DNA from: Trypanosoma brucei gambiense DAL972
Lineage: Eukaryota > Euglenozoa > Kinetoplastea > Trypanosomatida > Trypanosomatidae
Length of the DNA: 64,000 bases
Reading direction: 5' to 3'
NCBI RefSeq assembly: GCF_000210295.1
Contig: NC_026737.1
Location: forward strand, 682,001 to 746,000
A model generated the notes under the pieces. The model searched no databases, had not been told where the DNA came from, and saw only the letters and a list, made by a program, of their open reading frames with translations. The position numbers and the translations under genes are program-made. Within the stretch, counting starts at the first letter, position 1. Each line of letters begins with the position of its first letter. Positions 10,105 through 18,603 of this stretch are shown in pieces.

Positions 10105-10470
10105 CATAAATGTGCATATGTGCGTGTATCCGTTTCCGTGTGTGTACTCGGGACGCTGATGATGTCAGCAGCAAAAATTGCTGAAAGTTGGAAGAAGAAG
10201 AAGATGAAGATGAAGATGATGATGAAATCTCCTTCTCTTCACAAATTTGAACGACACTTGATGAGCATATGAGATGGCTGCTTGAGTGGAGGTCTTATTT
10301 AGTGAAAATGAAAAAGGGGGTAGTTAAAACTAAGTATAGAGTGAAATGTTTGATAAGATAAAATGAAGTGGAAAGAAAAGGTTAGGGATGATGTGAAACA
10401 AGACGCGATAAGAAAGGTTCGAGAAATGGGATGATGAAAAAGGGAGGCGCGTTTATAATTGTTGTTGTTT

Positions 10471-10490
10471 GGTTGGTTGGTTGGTTGGTT
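10471..10490 (+). repeat. GGTT tetranucleotide repeat
   Basis: Five perfect GGTT units preceded by GTT units. Confidence 0.9.
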
Positions 10491-10915
10491 GAACCAATGT
10501 CTGGAAAAATGACGCTATACTACAAACCAGCGTACAAGAAAGGGGGCAAAGAAAAAAAAACAAAAAAGAAGTCAGGGAAAAGAAAGCGGGTGAAAGTGAT
10601 ACAAATTTCTCAGTTTGCACATCATACGTGTCTGGGTGTACTTTATTTTGTTACGCTCCGTTTAGTTTTACTCTGCTTTCCTTTTTTCTTTCTTTTTTTT
10701 TGTTTTGTTTTTTGTTGCTTTGTGTGTGTGTCTGTGTGTGTGTGTTTTTTTTTTTTGACTTGTGCTTCATTCATTCGTTTATTCATTCAGACCATAAGAT
10801 GGTCGTGGTATCTCCCTTTCCGTCCTCTTTAACGTGAAGATCTTTTCATCTTGAGGGGGATTGTCTCTGGTGACTGCGTTTTCTTTTTTGTTTTGTTTTG
10901 TTTTGTGTGTGATGC

Positions 10916-10946
<31 letters not shown>

Positions 10947-11309
10947 TTCTTTTCACTTTTGAATCATTTTATTTATTTTTGTTGATGGTGCTTGCGGTAG
11001 CTGTTTTGAAGTGCAAGTGGAGGAAGAAAAGAGCAAAAAGATTAGGTGAAAATGCAAAGAAGAATGAGTGAGTGAGTTAAATTCTGAGAATTTCATGTGC
11101 CTTTGCAAAACTTGTGTCCCCTTTAATATCAAAGCAAAAAAAAAAGAAAAAGAAGGGAAAAAAACAAGGACAAAAAAGGGACGAAGAGACATGGAAAAAA
11201 TCAGGTGAATAAAAGGAAGGGATTCGGGTAAATGACCGTGAAAATTATTGTGTGTTTGCTCCATTGGGTTTGTTTTGTGTTTTTTTCTCCCTCTCCTCCC
11301 CTCCCCACC

Positions 11310-11355
11310 NNNNNNNNNNNNNNNNNNNNNNNNNNNNNNNNNNNNNNNNNNNNNN
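11310..11355. other. Assembly gap (46 N)
   Basis: Run of N between a C/T-rich tract and CG-rich sequence. Its true length is unknown. Confidence 0.99.
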
Positions 11356-12021
11356 CGCCCGCTAATCTCCCTTTTCCATCGCCCTTTCGTTCTTTAGTCA
11401 TGTGCTTTTATTTGTCCATAAAAGTTTAACAACATTCCTTTAAAGAAAATACCTGCTGCTACTTCATGTTTTCTCTTTTTGTTTTTGTTTGTTTGTTTGT
11501 TTGTTCTCTCAACACACACGCACACATCCTTCCTCTCCCGCCTTCGTGTCGTTTATACTTATATATTTGTATACTTACGTGTGTGACTTATATATTTATT
11601 CATGTAAACATTTATTTTCATGACTTACGTGCGTTGCACTTTTAGTTGTTGTTTTTTTATTAATTATTATTTATGTTTATGTGTGTGGGCATGTGCCATG
11701 CGCATAAGGCAAAAGGAGTTGCCCGCGCATGTATGCAGCCGTGTAGTAAAGCAAATACACACACGCTGCGATATGTTGTGTTGTTTTGTGTTGTTTACTT
11801 TTTAGTTTTATTTATTTCCATTTGTTTTTTTTTTTTTGCAGCCCTCGATTTTATCTGGCGTTTATATTTATATAATCATATGTATTGGTGAAGAGGATAT
11901 TTGTGTAAAATTGCAAGGGAAATGGGGGAGGGGGTTGTTTCAACAACAACAACAAAATAATAAGAATAAATAGGAACAATAAAATCTACGGTAACTCATA
12001 GTGGAAAGGATGGGGAGTAAA

Positions 12022-12038
12022 TTTTTTTAAAAAAAAAA
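12022..12038. repeat. Oligo-T/oligo-A tract (T7A10)
   Basis: Seven T followed by ten A, a loop-less inverted repeat like those at 6248 and 7949. Confidence 0.75.
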
Positions 12039-12166
12039 TAGGGAAAGTAAAAAGGGATTGACATATGAATATAAATTTTCCTCTTGAATCGAATTTTAAA
12101 TGAACACGAACGCAAATGTACATGTTGGGGTGGGGGTACATGAAACGAAATAAGAAGGAATAAATG

Positions 12167-12180
12167 TATATATATATATA
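12167..12180 (+). repeat. Short AT tract
   Basis: About 7 TA units followed by TTTA units. Confidence 0.75.
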
Positions 12181-12876
12181 TTTATTTATTTACATTTATA
12201 TTATTTATATTTATAGCACAGTGCACTAATTTGATTCTTTCTCTCCATTCATTTGTTTGGTCGTTAGTTCGTTGCCGCCTCCTTCCATTTGCATTTGTTT
12301 GTTTCGGTGTGTTTCTACCTTTTGTTATCTGCCACGTTTTTTTTTTTCTTTTTTTTTTCACTTTTGCACGGCACTTCTCTTTTTTTCCTCCTTTATTTAC
12401 TTCCATTTTCCAGGAAAATCATCGCCACCATAAAATCATCATTACGCATGTGGGTGAATGCGTGAGAAAGTACAGGAGAGAATAGGAGGAGTGGTGCGGT
12501 ACCGCGAAATAAATAACGTCTAAAGTGATAAGTCTTGTGTGTTGTGGAAGGGGGAAAAATAAAACCAAGAAGGAGACATTACTTACGAGTACACTTGTAT
12601 TTAAATCTTTATATTTGAATACATGCATACGTATATTTATGTGTTTTACAAGTATATGGAGAGAAGCAAATGAAGACATGACAACGAGTGGCACTTAAAT
12701 TCCCTTTCTCCATCCCCCACAATTCCTTTTCCTCTATCTTTTCCGTTTTACCTCTTCTCTCTTTCCCTTATTATTTGCCTTTATTTTCCATTCATTTCTC
12801 TCCTCATGTGTGGCATGGGGGTTGCACTCTGCGCCCAGTAACGAATGCGCATGGGTGGCCGTGTGAGCGTGGATAA

Positions 12877-12892
12877 ATATATATATATATAT
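12877..12892 (+). repeat. AT dinucleotide microsatellite
   Basis: 8 AT units. Confidence 0.85.
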
Positions 12893-13983
12893 TCATAAAT
12901 ATGCGGAAACATTTATGATCTCTTGTCTTCACCATTCCACTGCCACTTAACCCTCCCTGTCACTGGAAATTGGAACCAGTAACGTGTTTTCGTGGCTGTG
13001 TCATTGTTCCAACCAGGGGCACGAGAACGCAACTGTTTTCGTTTGGTTTCCCTCTTTACTTCATGTTTTGTTGCTGCTGCTGTTGTTGTTTTGTTACACT
13101 CCTCCTTGGGATCATATGGACTTGCTGATCATATTTTTTACTTTCCCCTTCTCTCTTTCTCTCTTTTTATTTCTTTCTTTTCACTTTCATTTCCTTTCTT
13201 CATGTAAGCATCACATCGTATGCACAAGGCACACACACACAAAAAAAAAAAGAGAAAAGAAAAGAAAAGAAAAGAAGGAGTAAGGAAATGAAGCAAGTAC
13301 AGTTGTCATGTGGTGCCTGAGAAAGTGATTAATTAAGGCCCTCATCGCGGTTATTATTATTTTTATTTTCTTTTTTTCCATCCTCCTCCTTTTTCTTCTT
13401 TCACTGTTGTTTCATCTGGAGTCGTGGGCAGATGTGTCGTGGGAGGCGCACGGCAAAGGAGGGTTTTGCGTATGTTCAGTTATATTACCATCATTATTAT
13501 TGTTCTTATTGTTATTTTGACTGTCTCTATTACTTTTGTGTATACTCCGGATGAATGTTAATATTAAACAGTAATTCAATGTGTCAATACACCACCATGT
13601 GGCGCCCCTATCTGTAAGTGTTACCATAATGTATGTGTCTGCATGTGTTTATGTGTGTCTGCACTTTTTCAACGTCGTGTTGTTTTCCCCTTATTTGATT
13701 ATTTTTTTTTTTTAGGACTAATTGTCTTTTTTTTTTCCTATTCGGTGAATCATACCTACGTGTTTCTTCTTAACCACACAACACGCAGATAAATAAACAA
13801 AACAAAAAAAAGAAAGAAAGGAAGAGGAAGTGTGCAGCAAAGAAGCACATCCAATTAGCGTAACTGTCCCCGAAGAGATAGAGAAAAAGGAATTAAGGGA
13901 AGGAAGTTGAGGGTGGGCACATCGACAAGAGGAAAAAAAAAGGTAAGAAAAAAGTAAAGTAAAGTGAGTACATACATTGATAT

Positions 13984-14026
13984 TCCTCCTTTTTTTTTTT
14001 CCTTCCTCTCTCTCTCCTTTAACGAG
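13984..14026 (+). promoter_or_regulatory. Predicted trans-splice acceptor, TTC39-like gene
   Basis: A nearly pure pyrimidine stretch of about 37 nt is followed by the first AG at 14025-14026. It lies 50 nt before the ATG at 14077, with no ATG between. Confidence 0.7.
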
Positions 14027-14076
14027 ACTTGTTTGGGGTTTTTGTCTGTTAATAGTCTGCGTTCTTGTCTTTACAA

Positions 14077-16095
14077 ATGGAAGAGGGCGATCATATGGAG
14101 TTTTCCGCCAGGGAGATAGAAGAACTGGAGAATGATACAATCAATCCTACGAATTGCAACCACAAACTTGACAAGGAGCACGTCGAAAAGCTTAGGCAGG
14201 CCACGTTGCAGGAAATTGAGGAAAAGGATAAACTGGTAGAGAAGGGAATGCGACTGTTCTTCATGAATAAGGTAAAGGATGCAGAAGATATTATGAATAA
14301 CAATGCGCCACTTGATCCGCTTCATGCGCTCGGCGCCTGTTGTCTGGCAGCACTGAAATCTCTGTTGTCGATGGGCGTGAACGATACAAAATATGCTCTT
14401 GAGAAGGCTGATTTTTCCATAGCATTCTCCACTGAAGTTGCCACAATCCCCAAAGGTTTCTTTGGCTCCGTAACAAACTTGTTTTGGGGAACAGCTGGGC
14501 GGGAATTTCAACCAGGGATGTTCCGCGCAAAAACAATCCGCGCACAGTCATTTGCCGTCCGTGGGATTCTGCTCATCTCCCAGCAGGGTGATATGATGGC
14601 ACTTCTCCGCGGTGGCATGGCCCTGAAGAATTCCTATAAGCTTCTGCAGTCGCTGAAACGGGAGCTGGAAGATCTTAAGAAGAAGAAAGATGCAAATTCC
14701 TACGAGGGTTTGGGAGCCGACCGCAACAGCGTGTACGGTCTTTTGTTGATGGTGGGAGTTACACATGTTGTCATTTCACTCCTGCCGTCACGTGTACTGT
14801 CCATCCTCGGTTTCTTGGGACTCAAATACGACAGGAAACATGGTATGAAATTCATCTCTATGACATGGGAAAGTCGCACTCTATTTGCACCCTTTGCTGC
14901 TCTGTTTCTTATGGTCATCACGAGTTTTGTACCGGGTTTCTGCCCACTTCATGTCCCCGGGTGGCTTCCCGCTGCTAAAGCTATTGCTGAGCACACGGTG
15001 GATCAGCCACCAATGGGTGAGTCTCTATTGCATTTATGGATCCTCGGCCGTATTAAGCGCTTGGAGCAAGATGTTGAAGGGAGTATGTCCGCATTGTCCA
15101 AATGCTTGAAAGCCGCGGAGGAGGGACAAGTTGCCAAGTGGATGCCGCAGTTGCGGGACTTCGCCATTTATGATCAGGGGTGGAATTTTATCATCACCAT
15201 GCAGTGGAGGGAAGCCATTGAATTATACAAGAGGCTTGAGGATCACTCAGCATGGTCAAAATTGTTTTATGGGTACGCGCAGGCGTGTTGTTTTGACATG
15301 TTAGCGCTAGAGGCTGAACAGGCAGGAAATAAGGAAGGTGTGGCGAAGTATCAACAGGAAGCATCGGAGGCATTATGGAGGACGGCACACTACAGGATAA
15401 ACATTATGGGTGGTAGAGCAGTGTCGGTAGAGGAGTTCGTATCCGTGAGACTGGGGGAAACGTTTAAGCACTGTGGCATTGAACATCCCAATAAAGGCAA
15501 CAAACGTATTGTTGAGCCCACACCATTCCCTTTAGAGGGGCTGAAGCTACGAAACCCTGTACGAGTGGGTGTGATAGAGCTCCTTGCCCTATTCGACATC
15601 ACGCATCAGATGCCGCAGTCTAATACGGAAAAGTTTCTAGATATCATCGACAGGGTATCGAAGAAGTGCAGTGATTCACCTCAAATAGGTTCCACAGATG
15701 ATGGAAACGGGGCTTGCGGAAATGAGGCACCAGCAGAGAAGGGTGATGAAAAGAATATTGAAACATACACGACCATCGTATGCGCGGCAGTCAAGGCAAA
15801 TTTGTTATGCAGGATCGAATCCAGACGGGAAGAAGCGAGTGCATGTCTGGACAGAGCAGTCGCAATATCATCCAAATACAAGCGGGAAAAGTGCTCAGTT
15901 TCCTGGGTGCGGCCTCAAATGATATACGAGCAAGCCGTATTGGCGTCTGTGGAGGGTGACGAGGGACGGATGAACAAGTTATTGGATAAAGTTAAAGAAA
16001 GCAACCACAAACGGCTCTTTCAGAACGTGATGGATGTTAAATTACACCTGACGGAGTATGGTAAGGAGGCGCCAGTGGTCAGTCACATCATTTAG
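14077..16095 (+). CDS. TTC39/Iml2-like outer-membrane TPR family protein
   Basis: A 672-aa protein resembling the TTC39/Iml2 family. The N-terminal half has the family layout. Helix pairs rich in Gly/Ala (about 80-115) come first. Next is a region after F-S-T-E with F-F-G-S-V-T-N-L-F-W-G (128-138), then a repeat resembling a TPR around 150-195 (R-A-K-T-I-R-A-Q-S-F). A hydrophobic stretch (about 219-249) and a second one (about 270-290) may be membrane-embedded or buried helices. The C-terminal half continues as helical TPR-like repeats, with one acidic, low-complexity loop near 535-560. Yeast Iml2 acts in protein-inclusion and lipid-droplet clearance. Vertebrate TTC39 proteins are poorly known. 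The start is the first ATG after the acceptor; an in-frame TTG lies 12 nt upstream and is not used. Assignment is by pattern, not by alignment. Confidence 0.65.
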   Translation: MEEGDHMEFSAREIEELENDTINPTNCNHKLDKEHVEKLRQATLQEIEEKDKLVEKGMRLFFMNKVKDAEDIMNNNAPLDPLHALGACCLAALKSLLSMGVNDTKYALEKADFSIAFSTEVATIPKGFFGSVTNLFWGTAGREFQPGMFRAKTIRAQSFAVRGILLISQQGDMMALLRGGMALKNSYKLLQSLKRELEDLKKKKDANSYEGLGADRNSVYGLLLMVGVTHVVISLLPSRVLSILGFLGLKYDRKHGMKFISMTWESRTLFAPFAALFLMVITSFVPGFCPLHVPGWLPAAKAIAEHTVDQPPMGESLLHLWILGRIKRLEQDVEGSMSALSKCLKAAEEGQVAKWMPQLRDFAIYDQGWNFIITMQWREAIELYKRLEDHSAWSKLFYGYAQACCFDMLALEAEQAGNKEGVAKYQQEASEALWRTAHYRINIMGGRAVSVEEFVSVRLGETFKHCGIEHPNKGNKRIVEPTPFPLEGLKLRNPVRVGVIELLALFDITHQMPQSNTEKFLDIIDRVSKKCSDSPQIGSTDDGNGACGNEAPAEKGDEKNIETYTTIVCAAVKANLLCRIESRREEASACLDRAVAISSKYKREKCSVSWVRPQMIYEQAVLASVEGDEGRMNKLLDKVKESNHKRLFQNVMDVKLHLTEYGKEAPVVSHII

Positions 16096-16926
16096 TGACA
16101 ACAAATATGTGAAATAAATAAACTTGCCCTACGCGGAAGCATGGGAAGGTTGAGTTGGAAGTGATAGTAGCGGAGTTTTCCCTTCTTTACTGCATCACGC
16201 AAATGCGCAGATATGCACAAAACGCTGTGCACCGCTTGTTATAAGCGGCTGCAATGACGCAGTTGCTGGTCTCTGTTGTTCACATTTTCTTTTTTTGTTT
16301 CTTTGGAGACACAGCAGCGGTTATTTTACTGTGTTCTTTGTTTTTTTATTTTTACATTTTAATTACTCCCTTTGCCTAACAGCTGCAACCTCCGAACGGC
16401 GTAGTAATTGTGTGAATAATTATCCACTGCAACTCTCCCTCTGTGCTGTTTTTTTTTTCTAAAAAAAAAAAACAAAATTTAAACGCCACACGCGTGTACT
16501 AAAGGAATAATCTGATGAGGGAAAATTGGACCAAGCTCCAATCTACCACTACGATCAATTCCTTGCTTACAGATACGTTTTTTTTTTCCTTCAGTTTTGA
16601 GCTCCTTTCCATATTTATTTCTCTTCGGCTAGCAATTCTATTGGCGTGTATTATTTTCTTGCACTCACCACAACGTTGTACCTCCAATAACACCATCACG
16701 GTTGTTGCATTACTTTATGTTTTCAATCCTTTTCTTTTTCTTGTTTTACCCTTCCTTTCTTTGTGTGACTAGTTCTTACCGGGGAAGCCACTAACCACCA
16801 CCGGCACCGCCACCGGGCGCACAGATAACGGAGTGTAGAAAAAAAAAAAAAGTAAAAAAAAACAAAATAATAGCAATAATAATAAAGTAAAACGAAAGCG
16901 AAAGCAGGCGCAAAAGAAGAGAGGAA
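16096..16926 (+). other. Intergenic region before the degenerate phosphatase-like gene
   Basis: Non-coding. It contains a T-run/A-run inverted pair at 16449-16472, T-rich tracts, and the acceptor of the next gene. Confidence 0.6.
16725..16772 (+). promoter_or_regulatory. Predicted trans-splice acceptor, gene at 16927
   Basis: Pyrimidine-rich tract ending with AG at 16771-16772. It gives a 5' UTR of about 154 nt that contains no ATG before 16927. Confidence 0.65.
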
Positions 16927-17952
16927 ATGGCGGTGACACCAATAGAAAAAAGGGAAGGCGGTATGGAGCCAGAGAATCAAGAAGTGGTTGTCCAGAGTGA
17001 GTCGCCGCGAGAAGCGGCTAGAGATGGTGGTTCCTCATTGAACAGTGAATTAAAAAAAGTATTAAATAGGCGCGCACGGTATAGAACACCGTTAATATTT
17101 ATCTCCCTAACATCCGTGGTGCTGATGCTAACAACACTCGCAACCTCCACAATACCCGTTCCGCAATTCAAAAATAACACCAAGAAACGGGTCGTTATGA
17201 TTGTGGCCCCATCGCTTCGGCCAGACGTGCTAAAGTTGTCAATTGAAAGCAACAAGGCACCTTTTATGAATTTAGTGACCGCCGCTGGGGGAAACTATTT
17301 GTACACGAATTGGGGAGCAAAGAAGAACTGGTCAGTGACCAGTGCGCCGGATATGTCAAGAGGGAGTGGGTGGTCTGAAGCAAACGGGCGATCCAACTCT
17401 TTAAAACTCTTACAGGAATTAGCAAAAGAGGGAAAACGGTCCATCGTGTTGGCGTCATCTTCCGACGATTGTCAGAGCAACAAGGAAGAAAAGAGCAACA
17501 ACGGTGGGAGACGCGGAGTAGAAATACTTCCCGTTACTACGAGTTCATCGGAGCTGCTTGAAGAAGATGTGCTTCGTGCGTTCGAGCGACTCACGAAGAA
17601 CGATGGAGATCTGCTTTATATCCACACAGGCGTGGGGGGCGGTTCGAAGGCTGCTGAAGGGGAAGGAAATGCAGCAGCTTTTGATGACATCAACATCCTT
17701 GACAGCATGCTGAAAAAGTTAACTATTGCGGTGGCCGGGCATTCACAAAAAACGGCGGAGAAGTGGCTGGTAGCTGTCGTCGCCGGAGGAGGAAGAGGAG
17801 GAAATGTGGCCCACGAGGTCTCCATGTTAACCTCCACGTATGACCGTGGTAATCTGCTGGACAGCGATTCCCTGACGAAAGACATATCGTCTGATTGTGT
17901 GCAGTCCACGTTGCTGCGCTGGTTTGGTGTCAGGGAAGCCACTGCCTCCTGA
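16927..17952 (+). CDS. Type II membrane protein with a degenerate alkaline-phosphatase-superfamily domain
   Basis: A 341-aa protein with a cytosolic basic N-terminus, one membrane segment (about 54-76) and a lumenal or external C-terminal domain. The domain opens with K-K-R-V-V-M-I-V-A-P-S-L-R-P-D-V-L (86-102). This looks like the first strand of phosphodiesterase, sulfatase or GPI-ethanolaminephosphate-transferase enzymes, where a metal-binding Asp stands at the A-P position before L-R-P-D. Other parts that fit the fold are D-L-L-Y-I-H-T-G (228-235), F-D-D-I-N-I-L-D-S-M-L-K-K-L (252-265) and a glycine-rich segment (288-292) where HGxHG-type ligands are expected. The Asp and His metal ligands seem to be missing, so it may be a pseudoenzyme. 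It is much shorter than active relatives. The fold assignment is my inference from spacing and needs a profile search. A second ATG at codon 13 could also serve. Confidence 0.6.
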   Translation: MAVTPIEKREGGMEPENQEVVVQSESPREAARDGGSSLNSELKKVLNRRARYRTPLIFISLTSVVLMLTTLATSTIPVPQFKNNTKKRVVMIVAPSLRPDVLKLSIESNKAPFMNLVTAAGGNYLYTNWGAKKNWSVTSAPDMSRGSGWSEANGRSNSLKLLQELAKEGKRSIVLASSSDDCQSNKEEKSNNGGRRGVEILPVTTSSSELLEEDVLRAFERLTKNDGDLLYIHTGVGGGSKAAEGEGNAAAFDDINILDSMLKKLTIAVAGHSQKTAEKWLVAVVAGGGRGGNVAHEVSMLTSTYDRGNLLDSDSLTKDISSDCVQSTLLRWFGVREATAS

Positions 17953-18407
17953 AGGCTATTATATAACGTCTGCGTTTCGCACAATTTGCCCTCTCGTTTG
18001 CGCAGGGAAATGTTTCCCAGTAGTATCGTTTCGTCTATTTAATGTGTGTATCTGTTGGATATCTTTCGTTCTGTATGGGAGGAAGAAAGGAAAAAAAACA
18101 AAAAAAGAGACGAACTCTTTCAGAGAAGCTCATACGATGACAGTGATGCCCACCCTGTAGGGTAGAGAAAACAGGAAAAATGCTGTCAGACCACCAGAGT
18201 CTCAACATTTTTTAGTAAACAGTTTTTACCATCGTGCACCGCCGGCACTCTGCGCCAGGATACTTTGACAGTCATAATAATCGTCATCTCAAACTAGCCG
18301 ACCTGTTAAATGTGTTTGTGTGTGTATGTGTGTATGTTTACCTGTCTACTGATGTTGGTAGGAGAGGGGGGAAAAAACTGAGCTTTTAAAAGATATCATC
18401 CCACGTT

Positions 18408-18478
18408 TCGTGTCTTGTTTCCTCTTTGATTCTGCACAAAGTTTACCTGTATTTCCTTCCCTCACCCCGTGGGACTAG
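18408..18478 (+). promoter_or_regulatory. Predicted trans-splice acceptor, gene at 18604
   Basis: Pyrimidine-rich stretch with AG at 18440-18441 and, after a second tract, AG at 18477-18478. Either leaves the CG/CA repeat inside the 5' UTR. Confidence 0.5.
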
Positions 18479-18558
18479 TATTACCAAACCAACTGGCTAC
18501 TTCGTTTAGGGCCATTCGATTATCAACACCATCACTAGTGCCACAACCCATCGTGTCA

Positions 18559-18560
18559 CG

Positions 18561-18595
<35 letters not shown>
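18559..18595 (+). repeat. (CG)n(CA)n alternating purine-pyrimidine repeat in the 5' UTR
   Basis: CGCGCGCG runs directly into about 13 CA units and ends eight nt before the ATG at 18604. Confidence 0.9.
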
Positions 18596-18603
18596 CGTAA
18601 CGC

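Larger units (their letters stand above)
9914..14076 (+). other. Long AT-rich region without a gene (4.2 kb, contains assembly gap)
   Basis: I see no credible gene on either strand. The region is built of GA, GGTT, TG, AT and TTG repeats, oligo-T/oligo-A palindromes and many T-rich tracts. Strong acceptor-like pyrimidine tracts occur at about 10660-10756, 12710-12800 and 13133-13208 with no usable frame behind them. Most of it is probably the 3' UTR of the 9014 gene, with the leader of the next gene at the right end. Confidence 0.6.
17953..18603 (+). other. Intergenic region before the 791-aa gene
   Basis: Non-coding. It holds a TG-rich stretch (about 18310-18340), two candidate acceptors and a CG/CA repeat at its right end. 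Confidence 0.6.

Noticed and set aside
9556..10107. 183-codon minus-strand frame
   Set aside because: Half of it is antisense of the 9014 gene and half is Ser/Leu/Phe repeats from the GA microsatellite.
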